Part shown: one piece after another, positions 43,474 to 55,103 of the stretch
How positions within the stretch are numbered: position 1 is the stretch's first letter
How the letters are laid out: the number at the start of each line of letters is the position of its first letter
Assembly: GCA_002104895.1 (NCBI GenBank)
Contig: MCFG01000005.1
Location: 285,001-342,500, forward strand
Source of the DNA: Anaeromyces robustus
Taxonomy: Eukaryota; Neocallimastigomycota; Neocallimastigomycetes; Neocallimastigales; Neocallimastigaceae
Length of the DNA: 57,500 bases
Direction: 5' to 3'
Made by a program: the position numbers and the translations under genes
Notes under the pieces: model-generated
What the model was told of the DNA's origin: nothing
Database searches by the model: none
The model's input: only the letters and a program-made list of their open reading frames with translations

Positions 43474-44036
43474 CTTGAAATTTTTTAAACATAAATTTTT
43501 TTATTATATTTAGTATAAATTTCTATAATTCTTTAAATAATTAAATATTAATAATATTAAATATTAATATGTAAAATTATGAAAAATTAAAATAAAATAT
43601 AAAAATTTTATATTCATATATATTTAAAGTTTATTTATTATATATCATATTAATGAATTGTTTTGTATATAATTATTTTATTTTTTTTTAAAAAAAAAAA
43701 AAAAATACATGTTTTTTTTTTATGTTTTTTTTTTTATATATTTTTTTTTATAATTATTATTTATTTTCAATAGTATTTTCTCCGCTTAATAAAATTTTAT
43801 AATTTAAAATTTTAATAGGGTTAAGACTTTAAATGATTATTTTATAAATTTTGTAGTTGTATGAGTTAAATTATAATAAAATAAAAGAGAAATAAATGAA
43901 AATAGAGAAAAAAAAAAACTGTATATTAGGTATTAAATAATAATACTATTTATTATTTAATTAAAATTTGATTTTTAATAAAATATTATTTATATATCTA
44001 GTAAAAGTAAATCCAGTAAATATTAGAATCTTTCTT
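43474..44036. other. Spacer between CFAP69 3' end and DRC7 start
   Basis: 563 bp between two genes on the minus strand, with facing A and T tracts (43681-43750) that could fold. The DRC7 promoter must lie here. No clear motif. Confidence 0.45.
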
Positions 44037-44640
44037 CTATTTCTGACTTTTAAAAGCATGCTTTATTTTATTTTGATATTTTTCTTTTTTCAAAGATTCG
44101 TATCTAATTTTTTCTAATTGTTCTAATTCTTCCAAAAAGTATAGGTTTTCGGTTTTTTGTAACTTTATTAAATGTGCATAAATATAAATAGTTAATATAA
44201 AAATATAAATAAATAATTTATATTAAGATTAAAATTTTAAATAAAAATACCTTGTTTTTCATTTTTGTTAATTCCTGTTGGAATTTTTGAACAGTTTCAC
44301 CTTTTTTATTTAATGAACGATGTATAGCATGGATATAATCTTTATCAGGAGTTACAGGTCTTACACCTTGAATTTCTAATTCATCAATAATTTCATCCCA
44401 TATTTCTCCTACTTTAAAATCTAAATATTTTTTAATCTATAATATATAAAGTTAATAAATATAAATTGATAAATAATATAATTTTATCTCAAAAATTCAT
44501 ACATATTCCAAACAGATTTTTTGATCAATTGTTAATGTACTATCAAATGTATTAAATCCTAAAATTTCGAATATTGAAAAAATTTTAACCTTTATATAAA
44601 TAATTAGTTATTAATTTATTTGAAAAAAAGAAAAACTTTT

Positions 44641-44685
<45 letters not shown>

Positions 44686-44807
44686 TAAATAATAAACATA
44701 TATATTACCCTTAAATCTTCTTTCATTTCATCAATAACACAGCTTTTATTTAATTCAATATTTTCTTTTAATTTAAACTAATAATATGTTTATATACATT
44801 TAGTTTA

Positions 44808-44838
<31 letters not shown>

Positions 44839-45498
44839 TTTTATGAATTTTTAATTTTATTTCGATTATTACAGTATCTTTTATATAAGTTTCAGAATGT
44901 AATGGAAATTTTGTATTATAAATAATATTTCCATCAAGTTTATTCACTTTAAAACATTATATATATATATATATATATATATTGTTTTAATAAATTTATT
45001 ATTTAATTAATATATTAGAACATAATATATTTTTATATAAATTTTATAAACCTCCTTTATTGTTCTCTATATCAGTCCATAAATTGATTAATAACTGTTC
45101 AATACCAACATTACAATTATTTCTACTCCTCCATAATAATACATAAGATCTTGCCTATTTAAATAAATGAATAATTTAAAATGCTTGATAATGAATTTTT
45201 ATATAATATATATATATATAATATATTCAATTTACATTTATATTTTCCATTAAATCCAACAAACAACCAATAGCATGGTTTCTGATGTCTTTGTTATTTT
45301 CAATTAAATTTATTAATAATGATAATCCTTCATTTTCAAAAAACTTGAATTCACTTTTTTTACATCCACAAATTGATTTCCATATACAATCAATTGTTGA
45401 AAGTAATACTATATGATGATTTACTTTGTTTGGATTATGATATCTATTTATTTATTTATTTATTCATATATTTATTTATTGTATATTAATAAATAATA

Positions 45499-45578
<80 letters not shown>

Positions 45579-48500
45579 GAAAGAAATAAACATTTTATAA
45601 ATTTATATGTATACTTTAACATATCTATCAGCATTTTAATTCCACCATCTTTATTAAAAATATCTTTATTTTGCATACAATCATGACATAAAGATGAACA
45701 TATCATTAATCCTAATTGAATTATATCATAACTTATTGAATTATTGCTCAATATTTCTATATTTTTAAATTTTGATAAAAACAGTATAAAAAATTAATAT
45801 AATGAAATACATATATATATTAATTATGTTAATTTAATTAATGAATATTTTACCTAATATAATTTTAAATAAACCTATATTTCCTAAATATGTTTTCATA
45901 TATAGTCCTAGTTGTGATGCATATAATAAAACTTTTAGAGTGGCAGGTATTAATCCTACTGTTGAAGAAATGATATTACAACCATCTGATAAACCAGATT
46001 CATTAAATATTGCATCTGGTAAATAATTAAATATTTTTAAGCATCCATTACATTTAAACCATTTTTTAACAATTATTTCTTTTTGTAGCATTAAACTTAT
46101 AATATCTAATATCTTTTTATAGAAAAAGTATCATATATTTAATATTATGTATTACTGTTTATTTGTTTCTATTATTATTATTATTATTAAAATATTTAAC
46201 CTGGATTTGAATTTGTTTTAACTGCACAACATTAAGATATTTATTTTCTTCATTACTCTCAAATGTTAAATATTTAAATGCATAATCAAAAAATCCTAAC
46301 TTTTTTATATAAAAAATAGTAAAGTATATATTACTAAAATTAATATTTTAAATAAAAATTAATATAATATATATATGTTAATATAATACATCTGTTAAAA
46401 GGATAATGTTCTCTTCTGTATAACACAGATAACACAATATATTAAGTAATATTTGCTTATATTCATAATCAATTAAGATAATCTTTTGTATAGTTATATT
46501 TATTTATTTAGTTTGTTAGTTTATTGATTAATTATTCATTAATTTTTTAATTTATTTATTTATTTATAGTATTACCTTATTCATAAATATGGATCCACAT
46601 TTATTTAATTCATTATAAATTGTATTAGTTAAATTTATTTTAAAGAATATAGATGCAATTTTCTTAGAAGATTTAATAGTAGTTTCTAATATTCTTGAAA
46701 AAAAGTAAAATATTAAATAATTATTAAACATTGAAGTTAAGGTTTATTTTATGTTTTTGAATATTCTAATAATATGATTTATAGAAATAAATAAATAAAT
46801 TAAAAAATGTAAAGGATATTGTAACTAGGTCATTTCTAATATTTTTATGAACTTCTCGGTTTATTGATGTACATAACTGTTCATAAATATTTTTCAAATA
46901 AAATAAACTTTCCTAGATATATAGAAAATTATATTTCAAACGATTAATATAAATTCTATTTTAATGAACTAGTTTTTATTATTAATGTTAATTTACTTTA
47001 TGTGCAATTTGTACAATAGAATCGTTTCTTTTTTTTGAATCAGTTAAATATATAAATATTTCTATTATTATATATAGTGAATCATAATCTATTTTTATAT
47101 TTTTTAATTTGGAAAATTCATTTAAAATATTTGTTTCCACTGATGGTAATGTATTATTTGTCTAAGTTTTTTTTTTTCAAAATTATATTTATTAACAAGC
47201 AAAAAAAAAACATAAAATATATTAATATTTATTTATTTATTTATCTTATTATTATTATTACTATTATTAATTTTATTATTATATAAACCTCATTTAACTT
47301 GAAACTTCCATAATTATTTTCATCATTATTTAAAGATTGAGCTGCATTTAATTATATATATATATATTTTTAATTTAATGTTAATGAAATAAATTATTGT
47401 AATGTATTATATATATATAATAAAAATTAATAATTTTTTTTAATGATTACAATGATGTGAATTTTCATTATTTGTATTAAAATTATTATTATTATTGATA
47501 TATTCTATAATTTTATCATTTTGATTTAAATCGCCTATGCTCTGATGAGGTGTTACTGGGGTTTCGAATAGGTTCTCATTACTGTTATTTTTAACATTAT
47601 AATAAATTTTATTATTAGTAATTGAATTTATATATTTACATAAAAGATTCATTCCATTACCTATAATAATAAATATTTATATAAGTTAAAGAATATTAAA
47701 TATAATAACTAAAAATTAGTTATTTAAACAATACAGAATATATTAATTAAAAATAAAAGAATACAAACAATTTAAAAATTTATCACATAAATCATCTGAA
47801 AACAACAACATTTTTAATGTTAATAATAATGGTAATTGAACCTCTGAATTTGTTGATATATATGGAGAGTTTAATAAATATTTCATCACTTTTCTATATA
47901 ATAATTAATAATTAATATATTAATATGGATTAATAAAATAATATATTATTTCAATTATTATTATTTTATCATTATTAATATTATATGTATTACTAAATTA
48001 ATATTATTGCTAATATAATTATTATTTATAATTACGATTGACTTATGATATGAAATGATTTTGTAGAATGTTTAAAATAATATAAATTAAAATATAGATT
48101 TAAGGATTTTGGAGATAATGGTTTACAAAGTATTGGAGGATCTATAGGAGGAATTGGCGTATTTCCTTTTTCTATAACTGAAAAGTTACTGATTATCTAT
48201 AATTATATATTAAACGTATTTAACATATAATATTATATGGTTATAGGAATATTAAGTAAAAAGATATTTATATTTTTTTTACTAATATTATTTTTTGACC
48301 CTACATTTAAAATACAATAACATAATTCAGGATGATTTGGTATTGTTATAGTTTTTAAAATTGTATTTAATAATTTTATATTATTTATTTCTAAAGGATT
48401 TTTACTATTATATAAAAATTCATAAATCCTATATATAAAATAAACATAATTAGTGTAATGAATGATATTCAAAGAATATTTTTATTACTTTACTTTATAC

Positions 48501-49576
48501 TTTCAATTAAATTTATTAATGATTTCACTAGTATATCACCACCATCTATTATTTTTTGTCTTATATTTTCAATTATGTCTATTAACCATGGTACATATTC
48601 AACTTTCTATTATATTAATTAAAAAGTATTAATATCATAAATTTTTAATTAAATATTATAATATATTTTTCTTTACCATAGATTCATTAATTATTTTTAC
48701 TAATTTTTCAATAATAGAAATATGCCTTTCATATAAAACTTTTGTTCTTTTTCCATTTAATATGTCAATTATCATAGGGAAATTGATTTTTTTTACTTGC
48801 ACCATATCTGTAAATTTCGGCATTAAATTTCTATATGTTACATTAATATCATTCTGATAATTTATAGGGTTGTTTGGATTTAAAACATCTCGTTTTAGAT
48901 TATTAACTTGATAATTATTATTTTTTTCAATAAATCTATCATTTTTAGTTTTATGATTTTGATAATTAAAATCTTTATTAATATAATTGTTGTTACTTTT
49001 ATTAATATTAATATTAATATCAGTATTATTATTAGTGGTATTAATATTAGTGCTCGTATTATTATTATTAGTAGTTTTAGTATTAGTATTAATGTTATTA
49101 GTTAAAGCGATTTCCGAATTTTCATTTTCTTTGATTTTATTATTTTCTGTTAAGTTATTATTTATATTGTTGTCGTCAATTGGAAATTGAAAATTAGATG
49201 TATAAATAGTTGTATATTTTTTGGGTTTTTGAAGTTGTGAACATGATCCATCAGGTAGAGAATGCAAAAACCTTGATGGGTCTATTCTTCTAATTTTTCC
49301 TGATTGCTCATAATTTACTATTTGATAAGCCTTTTCGATTTCTTTTAATTCGTTTTCAGAAAAAAAAGAAGTAGCCGATGGAGAGTTAATCAATTCATTT
49401 TTATCATTAGTATTTAATATAACTGAATCTCTTAATGTTTTATTCTTTGAATCATTTTCTAATATAGTTTGTTCTTTTTTAATTTGTATATTACTATTAA
49501 TTTTATCCAATGAAGATATATTTCCATTATGAAGTAAAGATTCTGCTGGACTAATGGGTGATGTACATGACTCCAT
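44037..49576 (-). CDS. CFAP69: Cilia- and flagella-associated protein 69 (CFAP69), armadillo-like
   Basis: Joined exons in minus-strand order: 49576-48677, 48606-48494, 48428-48305, 48196-48036, 47893-47769, 47660-47451, 47341-47289, 47161-46997, 46912-46820, 46704-46576, 46482-46390, 46299-46201, 46112-45854, 45756-45615, 45443-45236, 45154-45052, 44946-44873, 44777-44709, 44589-44503, 44436-44251, 44162-44037; 1172 aa. Helical armadillo-like repeats throughout. Diagnostic segments are VLLSTIDCIWKSICGCKKSE, FFENEGLSLLINLIE and YLDFKVGEIWDEI...VRPVTPDK near the C terminus, as in animal CFAP69 (sperm flagellum midpiece and olfactory cilia). The N-terminal 250 residues are Asn/Thr-rich and disordered. 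The ninth intron (46819-46705) is AT-AC. It lies next to DRC7 on the same strand. The many short exons were placed by frame; one or two boundaries could be off by a few codons. Confidence 0.9.
46705..46819 (-). other. CFAP69: U12-type (minor spliceosome) AT-AC intron in CFAP69
   Basis: 115-nt intron, phase 0, after codon 648. It starts ATATCCTTTA and ends ATATTTTAC on the minus strand, with a branch-like CCTTAAC whose A is 32 nt from the 3' end. Joining gives IRNDLVT-FFSRILETT, continuing the helical repeat. The nearest AG acceptor (TTTCAAG, 7-8 nt into the next exon) would be in the wrong phase, and no compatible GT donor exists nearby. Confidence 0.87.
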
Positions 49577-49725
49577 AATATTATTTTTTATATAAAATTA
49601 TTATATATGTATTTTTTAATTTTTTTTTTTTATTATAAAAATAATATATAATAATTTATTATATTTCTAATAAATACACGATTTTTATAAAAATTTTTTC
49701 TTGTTTATTTTTTTTTATATGTTGT

Positions 49726-49794
<69 letters not shown>

Positions 49795-51205
49795 TTTTTT
49801 TTTATATTTTAATATTTTTTAAACAATTATTTTTCCTTCTCATTGTTTACACTAATTTACTATCTATTATTATTTTATTAATTATAAATTTAATATATAT
49901 TTATTATAATATAATAAAATTTTTGAAAACTTTAAAATATAATTTCTTAACAAGTAATATTACAGTTACACTAATAATTTTTAAAAATAAAAATAATAAT
50001 TATATCGTTATATAAATATTTTTAATATTTTTGTAATGAATTTTAAAATATATATATATATATAATTCAACTATATGAAAATTCTCTATCTTCATATAAT
50101 TGATAGTAGATTTTAAGTTATTGTGAAGATTAAAAAATATTTTTTATATAAAAGTTAAACGTGATAGTATTATAAACTATACACTATTTAAATATTGATA
50201 GTAAAAATTTTTCATTATTAAAAAGGAATTTATTGTTTTATTTAATTTAAATCTTATATTAAAATATTAATTAGTTTATATATTAAAGAAATAATTTAAT
50301 GTAAGTCAAGCTATTTAAATTTATTGTCCATTCTAAAATACTATTTTTTATGAGTAAATACTAAAAAACAATGAGAATTAGTATTTATTTATAAGAAATA
50401 ATTATATGTTATTTTTAAATAGATAATATATATGTAATAAATTATATTAACTCAAAAAAAAATACAAAAAAAAAAATAAGGTATCATCACAATATTCATC
50501 TTTATTAATAGTTTTATAATATAAGTAAAATAAAAAATAATTAATTGAAAAAAAAAAAAAAAAAAGAAATAATAAAGATATTTTATTGGCTATTTTATTA
50601 ATATATATTAAATAAAATAAATGTATAATACAAACTTTCTAATTAAACTTTTTATTAATATTTCATTATATTATATAAATTATATATCAATAATTAAAAT
50701 AAAAAATTTTTTTATAAAACTATTATTTATTCTTTATTCTTTTTTTTTTACTTCTCTTCAATTTTTTTTTTTTTAATAATTTTGATAAAGATATTTATAA
50801 TTTCATAATTACTTATTATTAATATTATTTTGTTATAATTAAATATTAAACAAATATAATTTTATTCTTAATAATTACCTTACTCAAAAAGAAAATTAAA
50901 TTTTTAATAAAATATTAATAAATTAAAAAGTGAGTTTGCTATTTATTCATATTACAATACAAAATAATAATTATATTTATTTTTACAGTTATGTTTAATC
51001 AGTATAATCAATTTTTACTCTTATATAAAATAAAATTAATTTTAATTTATGATTTATTTATAATACAAATATTTTTTTACTTTTATTAAATTTAATTATT
51101 AATAATGTATATTCATTTTTTTTTTTTAAGATAATATTATTAATTCTATACTTTCAAAAATAAAAAAGGAATTTATATTCCAATTTAAATTGAGATAACT
51201 GTAAT
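49577..51205. other. Divergent spacer between CFAP69 and ASF1
   Basis: 1.6 kb between outward-facing starts. It holds an (ATTT)n array at 49724-49790 and otherwise unstructured AT-rich sequence. The frame 49701-50015 (+) begins in the array and is not supported. Confidence 0.5.
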
Positions 51206-52912
51206 ATGTCTTTAGTTAATATAACAAATGTTCAAATACCAAATAATCCAACATTATTTAATACTGAATTTCAATTTGAAATTACATTTGAATGTTTAGC
51301 TCCTTTAAAAGAAGGTAGATAAGACAAAAATTATAATTATATTAAAAGAATTAAAATTTAATTTAAAAAATTTATTTTTAAAAAAAATACATTAAAATTA
51401 AAATTAAAATTAAAATTAAAATTAAAATTAAAATTAAAATTAAAATTATAATTAAAATTAAAAATGAAAATAAAAATAAAATTAAAGTTAAAATTAATTC
51501 TAATTTATTTTTAATTTAATTTTAAATTTAAAATAAAAATAGAAATAAATTTGAAATTGAATTAGAAATTAAATTAGTAATATAAAATTAAACATGAAAT
51601 TGATGTTAATTAAAATTAATTGAAATTATGGAATTGATGTTAATTGAAATTGATATTAATTGATAATAAAATTAAATCGAAATTGAAATTAATTGAAATT
51701 GATATTAATTGAAATTGATATTATTGAAATTGATATTAATTGAAATTGATATTAATTGAAATTGATATTAATTGAATTGATATTAATTGAAATTTATATT
51801 AATTGAAATTGATATTAATTGAAATTGATATTAATTGAAATTTATATTAATTGAAATTTATATTAATTGAAATTGATATTAATTGAAATTGATATTAATT
51901 GAAATTGATATTAATTGAAATTGATATTTATTGTAATTGAAATTAATTGAAATTGAATTAAACTTTTATTTGAAATAAGTCGAATTGGCAATTGAGATTA
52001 ATAGAAATTAAAATTGAAATAAATTGAAATAATTGAAATGAATATTGAAATTGAAATTAATTGAAATGGATATTAATGTTGATATAAATGGAATTTGAAA
52101 TGAATATTAGTATAAATGGAAATTAATTGAAATTGAAATTATTTAACATGGAATTAAAATTATTTAAAAAAAAATAAAAAGTAAAAGTAAAAGTAAAATA
52201 AAAAATAAAAATAAAAATAAAACTAAGAATAAAAATAAATATAATAAATATTTAGATTATTATTAATAATAATGAAATTAAAATGAAATGAAAATGAAAA
52301 GTCAAGTTAATATTAAAATGAAATTAAAATAAAATTAAAAAAATTAAAAATAATTATTATATTATTAAAATAACTAAAATAAAATAAAAAAATAGAATAA
52401 AATAATAAATTAAATATTAAGATGATATGTATATTTTTAAAATATCTAGATCTAGAATTTAAAGTTATTTATGTTGGTTCAGCCGAAAGTGAAGAATATG
52501 ATCAAGAATTAGATTCAATTATGGTAGGACCTGTACCTCTTGGTATGAATAGATTTGTATTAACAGTATGTATATAAAAATTATACTTATATATTTTAAG
52601 GAATAATTGTTGTTGTGTTTTTATTAAGTATATATGTAATATGTATATTTAAAAGACTCCTGCACCAAATTCAGAAAAAATACCAACAGATGATACCATA
52701 GGAGTTACTGTTGTTCTTTTAACTTGTTCATATATGGGAAGAGAATTTGTAAGGGTTGGATATTATGTTAATAATGATTATATAGATGAAGAATTAAGGG
52801 AGAATCCACCACCACAAGTTGACTTTTCTAAATTGTATAGAAATATTCTTGTTGAAAAGCCAAGGGTAACACGTTTTTTAATTGAATGGTAATTATTATT
52901 ATAAAATTAGTA

Positions 52913-52953
<41 letters not shown>

Positions 52954-53147
52954 TGATAAATAATAATAAAATTAAAAATTAAAAATAAAAAAAATTTGTG
53001 ATATAAAGGGATAAACCATTAGAAATTGAAATGCCACCAGAAAATCAAATAGATATGGATGATGATATCATTGACCTTGATGAAGAAATCGGAGAAGAAG
53101 AGGAAGAAGAAGAAGATGGTAATGATAGTATGGTGGACGATGAATAA
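51206..53147 (+). CDS. ASF1: Histone H3-H4 chaperone ASF1
   Basis: Joined exons: 51206-51314, 52450-52565, 52656-52888, 53009-53147; 198 aa. It carries histone H3-H4 dimers in replication-coupled and replication-independent nucleosome assembly and hands them to CAF-1 or HIRA. The immunoglobulin-like core (about 1-155) is fully recognisable: [54 protein letters not shown] and [20 protein letters not shown]. Further on are [14 protein letters not shown] and [16 protein letters not shown]. The C-terminal tail is acidic ([13 protein letters not shown]), as usual for the family. Intron 1 is 1135 nt, far longer than any other intron here, and is a minisatellite array. Conserved length and residues suggest a functional gene. 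Confidence 0.96.
51380..51965 (+). repeat. ASF1: Minisatellite arrays in intron 1 of ASF1
   Basis: 51390-51465 is (AAAATT)n with few interruptions. 51600-51965 is a degenerate 16-bp tandem array, unit GATATTAATTGAAATT, with about twenty copies. AAAATT-like fragments and diverged copies extend on both sides, so the whole 1135-nt intron appears built from expansion of related A/T motifs. Confidence 0.9.
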
Positions 53148-54716
53148 AATCATCTGGAAAATAAGTTCTATCTTCATTACCAAATTAATATACAGTAATT
53201 TTAGTGTTAACTGTATATTATTTATATAATATCAGATATATAAAAATTATTATTTAATTGATTATAAAAGATTCACACATTATTTAATTTTTTATTGTAT
53301 TACTTTCATATAATAGTATTAATAATAATAAATAAATAAAATTATTTTAATAAATAGATAAATAAAAAATAGATGACAATGGTTTATAAAATTTTTTTAT
53401 TATAATTAAAAACTTTTTGATTAAATATACCAATGAAATATTTATTTCAAATAAAGTAAAATGAAAACCAACCCCAATGATAATTATTAAGTAATATTAA
53501 TAATAAACGTACTATTAAAAAATCATCTAAAATATTATAATAAGGATATCTTTTTCTATATCAGATTTTTTAAAGTGATAGTTTAATATACTACTACATC
53601 AGGTAGAAAATTATTAAAAGTTCTCATTATAAAATATATTTGATGTAAAGATGTAAAGTAATAACTTATGATATTTCATTATAAATATTATTATTATTTA
53701 ATGTAAAGTTATTACTTTATAAATAATAATAATATTTATAATAAAATATCATAATTAATGTTTATTTATTATTATTATTACTATTATCATTATTATTATT
53801 ATCATAATAATTATTTATTATTTATTATAATTTATTATTATTTATTTATATGTTATTTTTAGTTAGGTATTTAATTAGTACAACCCAATTATGAAAATTT
53901 TAATATGTTTTTGCTTATTGTATTTATAAAAATATTTATTGAATTGTTAAGCGTTTTAATTTTCACTTTCATGGTTAATCTAAAATTATATATATATAAT
54001 AAATTTTATCTTGTTTTTTATTTATATTAATAATTTTATCTAGTTTTTTAATTATATAAAAATTTATGATGTAATAATAAATTTATCACATGATCTATTA
54101 TTTATGATTTTATCATTAATCTATGTTGTTTCACATAATATTATATTTTACATATTATACATATATACATATCTTGTATATAAGTATTAATATATATTAT
54201 ATATTAATTTAATATTAATCTTATATATATTTTTATTTTTTTATTGTTTCAAAACCTTATTTTTTTTAAAAAAAATATATATATATAAAAATATATTAAT
54301 ACAGAATAATTTTTTAGAAATTTATTAATTTCATATATTTTTAAATTTGTACTTAATTTTTTTAATATAATTATACTTTTTAGTCATAGTAACACAAATA
54401 AAATTGTATATAAGTACCTTTCTTTTTTTTCTTTTATTCTATATTTTATTATTTATATAATAAAAAGAAAAAGAAAATATTTATAATTGTAATTTAGTAA
54501 TAATGATTAAAAATTAACACTTTATTTAAGGGTGTAGAAATAAAATAAAATTACATATAATTTCATTTAAATTTAAATATTATGATAGTTATATTATTTT
54601 GTAAAAATTTTTTGTCATAAATATAAGAAAATAATTTAAAACTAAAAATATATTAATATCAAAATAAATAATAAATCATAATAAAATAATTTATTAAAAA
54701 AAGAAAAAAATTAAAA
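53148..54716. other. Spacer between ASF1 and the third LRR gene
   Basis: AT-rich, with one long palindrome at 53667-53753 and direct GATGTAAAG/ATGTAAAGT repeats beside it. No gene seen. Confidence 0.5.
53667..53753. repeat. 34-bp inverted repeat with a self-complementary loop
   Basis: 53667-53700 (starts TATGATATTTCATTATAAAT) and 53720-53753 are reverse complements with one mismatch. The 19-nt spacer contains TAAAGT TATT ACTTTA, a second small hairpin. It can form a cruciform in DNA or a long RNA hairpin about 520 bp downstream of the ASF1 stop. Confidence 0.85.
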
Positions 54717-55072
54717 ATGAGATTATTATCATTTTTTATTTTTTCAGTTTTTACAAATTTGTTATCAGTTTATTCATATGATTTAAATAAATCAGATGAA
54801 GCTAAATCATTTACTGAAATATTAAATTATATTTTTCAAACAAATAGTACAATTAATGCTTTTGAAAAAAATATAATACTTGATGAAAATGGACATATAA
54901 CCACAATGTATATAATTATATATAATTATATTTTTTATAATAATTTACATATTTACATATTTATATATTATAAATTTTATGTTTAAATAATGTAGAAGTG
55001 CAAGTTTTAACGATACCCTAGTAAAAAATCCACCAAATTTTCAAGAGTTTCCAGTATTGCCCGAACTTCAAT

Positions 55073-55103
<31 letters not shown>

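Noticed and set aside
45841-46026. Plus-strand open frame inside CFAP69
   Set aside because: Antisense to a well-supported CFAP69 exon with conserved armadillo-like sequence.
53538-53552. AAGGATATC, a possible reverse-strand ATATCCTT donor
   Set aside because: Lies in non-coding DNA with no flanking exon on the minus strand.
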